Below, in pieces: positions 50,801 to 60,293 of a stretch of 64,000 bases of DNA (within the stretch, counting starts at the first letter, position 1; every line of letters begins with the position of its first letter). A program made the position numbers and the translations under genes. This DNA is from Dactylis glomerata (taxonomy: Eukaryota; Streptophyta; Magnoliopsida; Poales; Poaceae): positions 620,001 to 684,000 of the forward strand of contig QXEO01001033.1 of assembly GCA_007115705.1 (NCBI GenBank), in the 5' to 3' direction. The notes under the pieces were generated by a model that saw nothing but the letters and a program-made list of their open reading frames with translations, searched no databases and was not told where the DNA came from.

Positions 50801-53800
50801 GTGACCTCGTCGCCTTGCTGGATTCCGGGAGCACGCATAACTTTATCCATGAGGAGCTGGCCTCCGTCGTTGGGATACCCTTCTCCTCCGACCGCCGTCT
50901 CGGGGTCACAGTTGCTAATGGTGATAAGGTGACCTGTCGGGGACTCCTCAAACATGCTGCTATCACAATTGACAAGGAACGCTTCCTTGTCGACCTGCAC
51001 GCTATCCCATTGGGCGGATTTGATGTGGTGCTCGGCACGCGCTTCCTCAAAACACTAGGGCCAATCCTGTGGGATTTCAATACACAGTGGATGTCGTTTT
51101 GGCACGTGGATCACCGCGTGGAGTGGACAGGTCTTGGCTCACCAGGAGGACCGGCCCAATTACATGCATGCGACAGCAAAGACCTCCTCAGCAGCCTCCT
51201 GGCCACATTCTCCGACGTCTTCGCCGAGCCTCAGGGACTACCGCCGCCACGCAAACATGACCATCACATTCACCTGATTCCAGGGACGCAGCCTGTTGCT
51301 GTACGGCCGTACCGATATCCGGCTATACAAAAGGACGAATTGGAGAGACAATGTGCTGAGATGCTGGCCCGTGGCCTTATCCGCCGTAGTTCATCGGCGT
51401 TTTCATCACCGGTCCTACTCGTCAAGAAGCATGATGGTACTTGGCGTTTCTGTATCGACTACCGTGGACTCAACCTCGTCACTATCAAAGACAAGTTTCC
51501 TATTCCAGTTGTCGATGAGTTGCTGGATGAACTGAAGGGCGCCCGCTTTTTCACCAAATTAGACCTCCGATCCGGCTACCATCAAGTGCGGATGGCTCCT
51601 GAAGATATCCATAAGACGGCTTTTCGCACCCATGAGGGACTCTTCGAGTTTGTGGTGATGGCTTTTGGACTCACCAATGCTCCAGCAACATTCCAAGCAC
51701 TAATGAACGAAGTACTCCGTCCCTTCCTTCGTCGCTTTGTACTGGTATTCTTTGACGATATTTTGATATACAGCTCCTCCTGGTCGGATCACCTGCGTCA
51801 TGTCAAGCTCGTTTTGGAGGCTATGCGCACACATCAGCTTTTTCTCAAGCGCTCCAAGTGCTCATTTGGGGAGGAATCCATGGCTTACCTGGGACACGTC
51901 ATCTCTGCAGCAGGAGTTGCCATGGACAGCGATAAGGTCCTCGCCGTGGTGGACTGGCCAATTCCGCGCTCCGTTCGCGCTGTGCGTGGTTTCTTGGGAC
52001 TTGCAGGCTACTACCGCAAGTTCATTCGAGGTTTTGGCACAATTGCCGCACCCCTAACGGCACTTCTCAAGAAAGATGGATTTCTCTGGACCTCTCAGAC
52101 GGCCACCGCGTTTGACACTCTCAAGACTGCCCTCACCACCGCTCCGGTGCTCCAGTTACCTGACTTTGCAATTCCGTTTATTGTGGAGTGCGATGCTTCT
52201 GGGTCTGGTTTCGGTGCTGTACTGCATCAAGGCGATGGGCCAATTGCCTATTTCAGCAAAGCCATAGCTCCTCGACATGCCTCTCTAGCCGCTTATGAGC
52301 GGGAGCTCATTGGTCTGGTTCAAGCCGTTCGCCATTGGCGACCATATCTTTGGGGCCGCGCCTTTGTCGTCAAAACTGACCACTACAGCCTCAAGTTTCT
52401 GTTAGACCAACGCCTTGCCACCATACCTCAGCATCATTGGGTGGGCAAATTATTGGGTTTTGATTTCACTGTGGAATACAAACCAGGTCGTCAAAACATC
52501 GTCGCTGACGCGCTATCTCGCCGCGATGCGCCTACAGGACACACATGCGCCATCACCGGGACTTCTTTTGATCTATTTGAAGCCCTACGTCAGGCCGCAC
52601 TTACAGACCCGGCACTGATAACATTTAGAGAGCAGTTGGAATCTGGCGAGTTGGGGCAACCTTGGGCTCTCGTCGATGGCATCGTTACTTTTCAGCAGCG
52701 AGCTTATGTGCCACCCGCATCACAGCTGGTAGCGGAGGTACTGTCTATGGCTCACGATAGCGGTCATGAAGGCATACAAAAGTCGCTGCATCGCCTCCGT
52801 CGGGATTTTCATCTACCTCAAGCACGGTCCGCCCTACAGCAATATATCCGCTCTTGTCCGGTTTGTCAACGCAATAAAACGGAGCAACTGCATCCGGCTG
52901 GCCTGTTACAGCCTTTGACGGTACCATCTCGTGTCTGGGAAGACATCTCCATGGATTTCATTGAGGCATTACCAAAAGTGGGCGGTAAAAGTGTTATTCT
53001 TACAGTGGTGGATCGTTTCTCCAAATACGCCCATTTTATTCCGTTAGCACATCCATACACGGCTGAGTCTGTTGCTAAAGCCTTCTCTGACAACATCGTC
53101 CGTCTTCATGGTTTTCCAACATCCATCGTTTCGGACAGGGATGTGGTGTTCACTTCCGGATTTTGGAAGGCCTTGTTTGCAGCCGCAGGCACACGCTTGC
53201 ACATGAGTTCTGCCTTCCATCCACAATCCGATGGACAATCGGAGGCTGTAAACCGCGTCATCACCATGTACCTTCGTTGCATCACTGGGGATCGTCCACG
53301 CCAGTGGCTCCAATGGCTGCCATGGGCAGAATACTGCTACAACACTTCATATCATTCAGCTTTGAAGGACACTCCTTTCAAGGTGGTTTATGGACGGGAT
53401 CCCCCATCTCTCCGGGACTATACTCAAGGAGAAATTCGCAATCAGGCGGTCGAACAGCAGATCATCGACCGCGACCAGTTCTTAATAGACGTCCGTGAAC
53501 GTCTCCTTCAAGCAGCGCAGCAGTACAAACATTACTATGATGACAAGCATCGGGCCCTTTCCTTTGATGTGGGCGAGTGGGCTTGGCTACGCCTGCAGCA
53601 CCGCCCAGCGGCATTCCTCGGAGCAGGCGCAAAAGGCAAATTGGCACCCAAATATTATGGGCCTTTCAAGGTCTTGGCTAAAATTGATACGGTTGCTTAC
53701 CGTCTCGAGTTACCCCCTCGCGCCCGCATCCACGATGTCTTCCATGTCGGAGTACTGAAGAAATACCATGGTCCACCTCCTGAAAGTCCACCGAAGCTCC

Positions 53801-54675
53801 CTCCACTATTTCAAGGTCGAGTACATCCAACTCCTGTACAAGCACTGCGTGCTCGTATTGCTCGGGGTATCCAGCAGGTGCTCATCCAGTGGGAAGGACA
53901 GCCGGCGTCTGCTGCTTCTTGGGAAGATGTCACAGCCTTCCGTGACCGTTATCCCAGCTTCCAGCTCGAGGACGAGCTGTTTCAGAATGGAGGGGGAGAT
54001 GTCATGTGGGGTAAGAAGTTCCAGCGGAGGAGGAGGTCTGCCCCAGACCCACAGGTTCCAGCTCCAAGCCGCGATGCACCAGGAGTTTAGAGTTTAGATG
54101 GATACGTATTGCTTGCTTCCTTTTTTAATTATTAGTGTCAGGTTTTGGAAAGTGGAAAGGTTTGTCCCGTAGAAGGTTTTCCTGCCACTTCCAAATAATT
54201 AGAGTTTCTTTCTTAGACTACAAGTTGTAATTGGACTATATAAGTCCACCCCACGTTTGATTAATAAAGCAAGCAGAAAACAATCTATCTTCTCACCTCG
54301 TGCTCCTGCGCCCCGGCGCCTCCTCTCTCCTCCTTCTCCGATCATAGGTCGACGGGACTACCGCCCTCGTCCTCCAACCTCCCACAACTACAACCTCCGG
54401 TCTATTCCACCCCCAACACGTGACACATCGTGATAGAGTGAATCTTTTGAGAGTGATTGAAGTGATTAGAACTACGTGTTTACATTTTTTTTATCTCCTC
54501 ACCATTTGCAGATGCGGAAAAGCAACAGGAAATACCTTCTTCTAGTAGGAAGCGCAAGAGCAAGGATGAGATGTCAAGTGGTAAAGAAACAACGGGGCCA
54601 AGCATCCTCATAGCTTCTTTGGAGAATGAACCATCAGAGAAGAAAAATTGCTATGAGATTGGAGGGTCGTCTTAA
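47867..54675 (+). CDS. F-box protein, two exons, 433 aa, intron holds a Reina retrotransposon
   Basis: Exon 1 is 47867-49004 and exon 2 is 54512-54675. The donor is GCAG/GTATGAG and the acceptor TTTGCAG/ATG; they join in phase and end at TAA. Residues ~23-63 form the F-box (DDNIEDILLRLPTPASLARA ... WRRVATTPDFLRRL), which binds the Skp1 subunit of SCF ubiquitin ligases. The rest resembles grass F-box proteins with a beta-rich substrate region, without clear Kelch or LRR repeats. Exon 2 adds 54 residues with a basic SRKRKSK patch that could be a nuclear signal. The intron would be ~245 bp without the 5.26-kb same-strand insertion. The frame stays open past the donor to 49096, so unspliced RNA would end in a different 30-residue tail. 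The substrate is unknown. Confidence 0.88.
49169..49594 (+). repeat. 5' LTR of the Reina element, with promoter-like TATA and polyadenylation motifs
   Basis: TATATAAG at 49406-49413 and AATAAA at 49432-49437 are the likely promoter and processing signals. Being in sense within the host intron, the LTR could start or end transcripts inside the F-box gene. Confidence 0.93.
49598..49607 (+). other. Primer-binding site of the Reina element (initiator-Met tRNA type)
   Basis: TGGTATCAGA begins three bases after the LTR. The match to the usual TGGTATCAGAGC stops after ten bases (ATTC follows). Confidence 0.8.
49633..54090 (+). CDS. Gag-pol polyprotein of the Reina element, 1,485 aa, uninterrupted
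   Basis: The first good ATG after the primer site is 49633 (MAPPLPLPQ); the frame is open further upstream into the LTR, but that is before the primer site. In order: coiled N-terminal gag (~20-100), capsid-like gag domain (~130-290), zinc knuckle CFNCDEQFVRGHRC (from 330), protease DSGSTHNF (Asp397), reverse transcriptase with FFDDIL (Asp708-Asp709), RNase H (CDASGSGFG ~853, TDH). Then integrase with HHCC finger (His1041 ... CPVC) and core Asp1108, Asp1168, Glu1204 (D,D35E), and a chromodomain (~1403-1450, VLIQWEGQPASAASWEDV). Chromodomains can steer integration to specific chromatin. The last ~30 residues, including a basic FQRRRRS patch, are encoded by the 3' LTR itself. Confidence 0.95.
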   Translation: MAPPLPLPQTLEELAAKQQEDQDAVIATLNSLSEENQTARDERAEDRATLKNIAEMLQKLQGQLADTTQQQRAQNLAILRLEGRGAPQLGGLGILPPPAATSQAGDRATLSDPSERAPRLYKIDFPLFDGASDPRPWLTRCNLFFLGQRTQDSDKTWLASYHLTDIAALWYGHLEAKLGQRPSWGEFQTLISNHFGPPTRANPFGELISTRRSGTVADYTKRFLENLSRVRPIADAEERDIFTNNLGEPMKTQVEMLKPATLEAAMDLAISFEHLNTVTGATAAAARPSRPVRPLTSPATVPGSSGSAPALVFKKLTPAEMDDRRAKGLCFNCDEQFVRGHRCKRLFYIQSADDEDEPLEEFQEATISLLAVTGIPTSDTMQVALRIGDRDLVALLDSGSTHNFIHEELASVVGIPFSSDRRLGVTVANGDKVTCRGLLKHAAITIDKERFLVDLHAIPLGGFDVVLGTRFLKTLGPILWDFNTQWMSFWHVDHRVEWTGLGSPGGPAQLHACDSKDLLSSLLATFSDVFAEPQGLPPPRKHDHHIHLIPGTQPVAVRPYRYPAIQKDELERQCAEMLARGLIRRSSSAFSSPVLLVKKHDGTWRFCIDYRGLNLVTIKDKFPIPVVDELLDELKGARFFTKLDLRSGYHQVRMAPEDIHKTAFRTHEGLFEFVVMAFGLTNAPATFQALMNEVLRPFLRRFVLVFFDDILIYSSSWSDHLRHVKLVLEAMRTHQLFLKRSKCSFGEESMAYLGHVISAAGVAMDSDKVLAVVDWPIPRSVRAVRGFLGLAGYYRKFIRGFGTIAAPLTALLKKDGFLWTSQTATAFDTLKTALTTAPVLQLPDFAIPFIVECDASGSGFGAVLHQGDGPIAYFSKAIAPRHASLAAYERELIGLVQAVRHWRPYLWGRAFVVKTDHYSLKFLLDQRLATIPQHHWVGKLLGFDFTVEYKPGRQNIVADALSRRDAPTGHTCAITGTSFDLFEALRQAALTDPALITFREQLESGELGQPWALVDGIVTFQQRAYVPPASQLVAEVLSMAHDSGHEGIQKSLHRLRRDFHLPQARSALQQYIRSCPVCQRNKTEQLHPAGLLQPLTVPSRVWEDISMDFIEALPKVGGKSVILTVVDRFSKYAHFIPLAHPYTAESVAKAFSDNIVRLHGFPTSIVSDRDVVFTSGFWKALFAAAGTRLHMSSAFHPQSDGQSEAVNRVITMYLRCITGDRPRQWLQWLPWAEYCYNTSYHSALKDTPFKVVYGRDPPSLRDYTQGEIRNQAVEQQIIDRDQFLIDVRERLLQAAQQYKHYYDDKHRALSFDVGEWAWLRLQHRPAAFLGAGAKGKLAPKYYGPFKVLAKIDTVAYRLELPPRARIHDVFHVGVLKKYHGPPPESPPKLPPLFQGRVHPTPVQALRARIARGIQQVLIQWEGQPASAASWEDVTAFRDRYPSFQLEDELFQNGGGDVMWGKKFQRRRRSAPDPQVPAPSRDAPGV
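53989..53999 (+). other. Polypurine tract of the Reina element
   Basis: GGAGGGGGAGA directly precedes the 3' LTR start TGTCATG at 54000, and is read through by the gag-pol frame. Confidence 0.9.
54000..54425 (+). repeat. 3' LTR of the Reina element
   Basis: Same length as, and by eye identical to, 49169-49594. It contains the stop codon of gag-pol (54088-54090). Confidence 0.95.
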
Positions 54676-55046
54676 ATAAAGGAGTTCAACACTTGCACAC
54701 TTCAACGCCTTCTTGTGAGAACAAAATATTCCCCTCCATTCCTTGATATGTGCAAGCTTGGAATTGAATAAAGTCTGTACTTAGCGCACAACATCTGAAA
54801 CTTATGTTGACAAGCATATATTTCCTTGTATAGAACCGGAGCCAATATTTTAATGCGATGCTTTGTGTACTAAAAACATATGCATGTGCATATGGTGTGA
54901 CATGAATCAAACCAATCTATGAACATCATATTATTCCAGTCAGTAACTAATTTGACACTGTCAGGTCTTTTATAACATTGTTCTTGTATATATGCACTGC
55001 AAGAAGAACCTGCATGGACATGTCGTCATCGCACACACATTGCTCA
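54676..55046 (+). other. 3' UTR of the F-box gene and downstream sequence
   Basis: GAATAAAG at ~54765-54772 is a plausible polyadenylation signal. No further gene to 55046. Confidence 0.5.
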
Positions 55047-55330
55047 ACTAGAACAAGCTAACTGATAATCAGATCATCTTTGTCTTTTGCCGTGCTCATG
55101 TTGTCGACATACGGCTGATCTAGTTGGATCTCCAAGTCTGCAGACCCCTCATGTCGATCAAGACAATCAAGATCTGTTGTTGTCCTGATCTCCAGTTTTT
55201 GTTTGGTGTTCTGATTTTTTGATTTCTTGTAATGTAATGGCGTGTAAGGTGGCTCGTAGGACTAATGAACATTGTCTTTTTTCCAGAACCATAAGAACGT
55301 TAAAACTGTTCTTTTAGGTCATGTAGGTTT
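55047..55330 (+). repeat. First copy of a ~275-bp duplicated segment
   Basis: Starts ACTAGAACAAGCTAACTGAT and matches 55789-56062 over its length with scattered substitutions and small indels. In the second copy it directly follows the PPR fragment, so it is probably that gene's old 3' UTR. Confidence 0.85.
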
Positions 55331-55399
55331 AAGTTACCAGAACCACAAGAACATTATAAACTATTCCTTTAGGTCATGTAGGTTTATGTTATAAGAGTG

Positions 55400-55788
55400 T
55401 TTCCTTCGTCAAATGGTTAATAATTGTGTTGAACCTGATAATGTGGCATATAATAGCCTCATCCATGGATATTCCTCTTTGGGCCACTACAATGCTATAC
55501 TGGATGGGTTATTTCTGGCTGGACAAATTGTTCCAGAAATTACGTACAATGAATATGAGATTTGATATAATGATTGTCAGTATCATGATGGGTGCATTCT
55601 ACAGTGTTTAGAGAAACCAAGAAGCTAAGGATTTGTTTGCTGCAATACCAGCCAATGGATAATATGGATTCGTAACTAAAGTTTTTACCTACTGTGTAAT
55701 GATAACAAATCTTATCAAGGAAGATCAGTGGAAGAAGCTGGCAATCTTTTTTCATCGATGGAGAAGAGTGGATGTGCTGCCAACTAGA
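55400..55788 (+). pseudogene. PPR-protein gene fragment (RF-like type), degenerate
   Basis: A plus frame from 55413 reads MVNNCVEPDNVAYNSLIHGY, a canonical pentatricopeptide repeat with the DNVAYNSLIHGY signature, then FLAGQIVPEITYNEYE before a stop. Further on, in other frames, VEEAGNLFSSMEKSGCA (55728-55780) matches the last repeat typical of Rf-like PPR proteins, which bind organellar RNA. Several repeats are missing and frames shift, so this is a relic of the 3' end of such a gene. Confidence 0.75.
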
Positions 55789-56062
55789 ACAAGCTAACTG
55801 ATAATCAGATCATCTTTGTCTTTTGATATACTCATCATCTTGACATACGGCTGATCGAGTTGGATCTCCAAGTCTGCCAACCCCACATGCCGATCAAGAT
55901 TATCAAGATTTATTTTTTGATCTCCAGTTTATGTTTGTTGTTTTGATTTTTGATTTCTTGTAATGTAATGGAGTCTAAGGTGGCTCGTAGGACTAATGAA
56001 CATTGTCTTGTTTCCAGAACCGTAAGAATGTTATAAACTGTTATTTTAGGTCATATAGGTTT
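55789..56062 (+). repeat. Second copy of the duplicated segment, following the PPR fragment
   Basis: Counterpart of 55047-55330; see there. It continues ACTAGAACAAGCTAACTGAT directly after the PPR-like end. Confidence 0.85.
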
Positions 56063-56395
56063 CAGTTATAGCAGGAACTCAATGTTGTACTAGCCCTCCT
56101 TGGCATTGACCAGTAAAGATCTTAGGACCTGAAATTCTACTGCTATTTCATGGCAAAGAACAATTCTTTCAAATCTCGAAATTCATGGTTGCACGAGCAT
56201 AACTGTCATCGGCCGGATTCATATGTACAAGCGTGCGACCGATTGTGATTTGCATCTTAATTTTCATTCCGTGTAAAACACCTGGCATCGGTCGTATTTC
56301 CGTATTACCCCATAAAGCCCATAAACTATGTGCTTTTCTATTAGCCTGACCAATTCAAATAAATATGATAAGCATTCTAATCTTTCTGTTCTTCA

Positions 56396-56518
56396 GTTCC
56401 AGATCACAAATTTGGACAAGCTTATTTGGGAACTGCTGGTGCCGATGTAGTCAGAATGATTGTGGACCTGGACGCAGGGGTTGTGAAGTGCAACAAAGGT
56501 CTCCTGAAGATAAAATAA
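56396..56518 (+). other. Possible orphan exon, unidentified
   Basis: A splice-acceptor-like TCTTTCTGTTCTTCAG precedes a 40-codon open stretch (VPDHKFGQAYLGTAGADVVR...) ending in TAA. No partner exon is obvious upstream (56063-56393 has nothing recognised), and I do not recognise the peptide. It may be chance. Confidence 0.25.
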
Positions 56519-57107
56519 TTGATATGACTGATGAATTTTGAAAAGCTGCCTTTTATATCAAAGGCCGCCTCTGGCTCATCCATTTATGAGGAATTGCTCC
56601 GGCAGCCCCTTCTCCAATTCCTTTTGGTGCGTGCTCTTATTCTCCAGCAACTTGTGAAATTAATAGTAGTACAAACATAATAGGAGTACTGATTTGTTCC
56701 CAGCGTGCTGCTAGGCCCTTTTCCCCTCTGATTGCCCAAAACAGTTCATGATAGTAGCAAACTACTCGATCAGCCATTGGTTTCAGCTAAGTCAGTGATC
56801 TGCATCTTTTCTCTTCTTCTGTAAACTAGTATAGTAGTGTTAATTAGGCTATGCTGATTTCAAACCCAATTTAACTGTCTTAGCATAGACAAATCAGTAA
56901 TATCAGTTGACCACAAACACTTTTCCTCTCGAACACGCATTGAAATGTGTGTCATTTGCATGAGAAGAAGCCACCAACAGGGTGCAGGTTTAACAGACAA
57001 AAGTGAACAAAAAAGAACAGAACTACAAACCGATAAAACAAAGACAGCGAAACCCAAAGAAAGCAAAAGAACAGTGAATCTATACTACGCGCCAGCATAA
57101 TTCAGTA

Positions 57108-57201
57108 CTCCCTCCGATCGGAAATAAGTGTCGGCAATTTTGTACTATCTTAGTACAAAGTTTGTACTATGTCCCCGACAGTTATTTCCGATCAGAGGGA
57201 G
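57108..57201. mobile_element. Stowaway-type MITE (94 bp)
   Basis: Ends CTCCCTCCGATCGGAAATAA and its near-perfect inverse TTATTTCCGATCAGAGGGAG are flanked by TA on both sides (57106-57107, 57202-57203). The hallmark of Tc1/Mariner-derived Stowaway elements of grasses. Confidence 0.95.
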
Positions 57202-57212
57202 TACATTCTTAA

Positions 57213-57812
57213 GGCCTCATTCGGCAGGCCGGGTTTTAGATGTTTCATAGTGTAATCTCATGGGCCGACACTACGTAACACGTTAAAACACAGCATTGAT
57301 CATTCGGTACACAGGTTTTAAACGGGCTGAGGCCAACAATCCACTTCAACACGCTCGGATACTCGTCGGGTCGACCAGGATAAGAAACACGACACCTGCC
57401 TCGCGTTTTTTTGGTCGCTCCACTTCGCCTTCTGTAGCACGATCGTGGAGAATTTTCTCTGGCCTGGCTTCAGTGGCGGAGCTGGCATACAAGGGTTGGG
57501 TTCACTTGAACCCAACGAATTTCCTCAATACTTCGCTAATTCAGTCTTCCACTTAGCTCATTAGTGCAAGTTCACAGCATATCTAGTAGAATTGAACCCA
57601 ATGAACTTTTCCTCTAGCTTCGCCCCTGCCTGGCTTGTTTCGGGAACATCGGACCACCTTCTAGAAGCACCGCTGTGCGGTCTAATTCGTATTCCATAGG
57701 GTGGAGCGAGGGTGCACGTGGAGCTGACACCACATACCGATGGTATTTGCCGCTAGGATCACCCAAAACACTTCAGCGAAAACACGCTGATACACGCCAG
57801 CCAAACAAGGCC
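57213..57812. mobile_element. Tourist-like element (600 bp) with a nested hAT-like MITE
   Basis: Ends GGCCTCATTCGGCAGGC and (reverse) GGCCTTGTTTGGCTGGC, flanked by TAA at 57210-57212 and 57813-57815. A TAA/TTA 3-bp duplication and GGCCTTGTTTGG-type ends are PIF/Harbinger traits. It holds a second element at 57471-57628. Confidence 0.8.
57471..57628. mobile_element. hAT-like MITE (158 bp) nested in the Tourist-like element
   Basis: Ends CAGTGGCGGAGCT and (reverse) CAGGGGCGAAGCT, flanked by the 8-bp duplication CCTGGCTT (57463-57470 and 57629-57636). CAG ends plus an 8-bp duplication are hAT hallmarks. Confidence 0.9.
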
Positions 57813-58255
57813 TAATACAAAAAGAAAACTGTTGGGATCGACCTTATAATCTTCCTCTTAGATTGCTTCATGCGTAAAGATTAAATGTCTCATTTAAGAG
57901 ATTATTAGAAGAGGAAGCTTCTGATTAATTGCTACTGTTAACTTTATCAGACTTTTTATAATTTTTTTAATGTCCAATCTGAAAAAGGCAAAAGTTCAAA
58001 TCGTCAAGCTACTTTTGGCTAAATTTATGTACTTCGCTTCTGTATTATTGACTATCCTGTGTATGCTGAATGTTCAATTTTCTCTTCTAAGCCGATCTAA
58101 GAGGAAAGTTCATATTTCTGTTGGATAAATCTTATCCATGTAACCATGTTTCACTTTTTTTTGCCATTCAGTGTTAAACAAATTAAGTAATTGACAGTAG
58201 GGGATATCAACTTATTTTTGCTAAGAGGTGATCAAATAAGTCTCAGAGTCTACAC

Positions 58256-59427
58256 AATTGTAGAAAGAAGGATTTATTTGGATATTTTTTAACAAGATAT
58301 ATCCTTATAGATTCCAAGGTCATCACAAGTTCACAACAACTACACACCCAAAGTGGTGTTCTGAAAATCAAAGCTATTTGGTGAAGGTCAATCTCGCTAT
58401 CATTTAGTTGTGGTGTTCTGAACATGAAAGCTATTGGATAAAAGTTGATCGTGTTCAACTCATTATCGTTTAGCCAGTATTACATACTTATTCCTCTTTC
58501 CATGGCCATCCCCTATGTTTTCCACCTCCAACTTGCGCCTAGCCTCCATCCCTTCCTAGATACTTTTTTTTGACTATGCACATGACAGAATTTGAATGCT
58601 AAATCCACTATCCAGCCAATACTAGGTAGAGTGTTATAGGTTAGATTCTATCAGAGAAGAGAAAGAAAACCTAGTGAGAAGAGAATGGCAGATTGTTGAT
58701 GGAAGAGCTTGAAGTCATGCACTGAGTGTTCCCCACAAAGGTGTGAACTCTAGATCCACTACATTGTCTTGCTCAAGCTATGATTTTACCATGTGACATT
58801 GCTCTAGTCCCCAACTTATGTGCCAATAACCTTATTCTTGCCATGCAAGAATATGTAATATCTTGATATATGAGAGTATCTAGTGCTTACTAGAGAACAA
58901 CTTATATCCCAAGTTTGCTAATAGTCAAATGAGATTTGGCTGGCATCGACACGGAGTTTCCTCCTCAAGTTTAGGGTTTCCAATGTAAAACATTGATGTC
59001 TCTATGCTAATGTTACTAACGTTAGCCTGAGAGCACATAGTACTTGCACTACCTCCGTGTTTTTGCACTCATGACTGATCTTATGTTTAGGCTGAACCTA
59101 CTTTATCCATATATGCTTGATGCATATATTTCTTTCCGACACAAACAAAGTCCATGCGTTAGTTCATTAGTGTTGAAGTAATACATTATTTCTTCTGCAT
59201 ATTTTTAGGATCATGATAAATGTGTGCTAATCTCGAGTCATAGGAAGATCAATCCTAACTTCCCAAGAGTGGCAACATAGTTAGACCTAACAGTACGAGA
59301 GTGTGCTATTTAACTTGCATATGCAGTAGTTTTGCGTGTACTTTCAATGGATGTCGTGGCTAGCGCCCGACAATGGAGAGCATGTGACCTCTTAATCTCG
59401 CAGATAGATGACTCTTGATCTCGACAA
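58256..59427. other. Intergenic with one short tandem duplication
   Basis: A ~60-bp direct duplication at 58353-58473 (GTGGTGTTCTGAA...CAAAGCTATT / GTGGTGTTCTGAACATGAAAG). No gene is recognised in the rest. Confidence 0.55.
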
Positions 59428-59885
59428 TTGGCATCCGATGCTTTGGTATGTATTGACGGTGATGGCAGGGATAGTAGTGTCAAGCATATTTCTGCCAGTG
59501 AGTCCCTCGTTTTGGTTCATTTGTGCTCCCGGGCTTCTTCTAGCCCTGGCTTGAATTGTGTGTCCCCGGCACTAGTGCATTTATCGATTTTAGGTTTGGG
59601 CTATTGGGGTTAGACGGATCATACGGCTCTTTGAGTTAGTCCAGTTTTTACAGGATTGGTATTCTGCAATTTCTTCACCGGATGTAATGGACAAACATCG
59701 AGGCATAAGAGGTGGAGTTAGAGTCAATGACAATTCAAGGACTATGCTGTAGCTTTGTGTTTTATCACAACCCTTTGTTGCTTCAGTTTTGTTCGATCCA
59801 ACTTAATTATTCTGTTTACTTCATCAATGAAGCTAGATTTTTTAATAGGTGGAGGTACCAAATTTTAGTCGGCTTAAGCTGAGGT

Positions 59886-60105
59886 CATAGTGGAGAGTAG
59901 CTTAGATTAGTAACATGCTTATGTCCCTATCTACATAGTAAGTAGTGTCATATATGTGATAACATACGTACTATCATTTATTACTTTATAGAATCGGTTT
60001 GCATTGAAAATCGCTATATGATGATAGCATATTATATTACTATATTTGTCTCTCCTAGTTTGCTTAGGTGGCAGGTAAGTTACTAGCTTAGTTATTTTCA
60101 CTATG
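59886..60105. mobile_element. Probable MITE (220 bp) within module A
   Basis: Imperfect inverted ends CATAGTGGAGAGTAGCTTAG and (reverse) CATAGTGAAAATAACTAAGC. A related, more degraded stretch occupies the same place in module B (~62210-62390), so it was present before the duplication. The target-site duplication is not clear. Confidence 0.5.
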
Positions 60106-60293
60106 GGTTGTCCCATATACAATGTATGAAACGAACTACAAAGTCCTGTATGACATCAGCTTGTGCATATGAAATTTTTTCTGCCGAAATAGGTAAAATC
60201 CCCGGCCAGCTTTCAACGAATGTCGCTACCGGGTTTACCAATAAGAAAAGGAGGGTAATATATATTTCAAGGGGCGTCGCGGAATGTCCACAC

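Larger units (their letters stand above)
49169..54425 (+). mobile_element. Intact-looking Reina-type chromovirus (Ty3/gypsy), 5,257 bp, in F-box intron
   Basis: LTRs 49169-49594 and 54000-54425 are both 426 bp and appear identical by eye. The duplication CATCG is at 49164-49168 and 54426-54430. The ends are TGTCA...TGACA. Primer site (49598), polypurine tract (53989-53999) and an uninterrupted gag-pol frame are all present, together with a C-terminal chromodomain. Short LTRs, ~5.3-kb length and the chromodomain fit the Reina lineage. It lies in the sense orientation of the host gene. This copy has every visible part needed for autonomy; activity cannot be judged from sequence. Confidence 0.95.
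56810..58255 (+). repeat. Diverged duplicate of intron 1 of the RLCK gene, with MITE insertions
   Basis: Segments match 44560-45150 in the same order: TTAATTAGGCTATGCTGATT versus TTAATTAGGTTATGCTGATT, CCAATTTAACTG, AGAGGAAGCTTC(C/T)GAT, TTATTGACTATC, GATGTTCAAT-type, and the final (T)CTGAGAGTCT-like end. Positions 57108-57812 in this copy are MITEs absent from the functional intron. The match stops just before exon 2, and no kinase exon is found beside it. Confidence 0.75.

Noticed and set aside
56396..56518. Last exon of a functional gene
   Set aside because: A good acceptor and stop are present but no upstream exon or recognisable peptide, so it is listed only as a low-confidence orphan.
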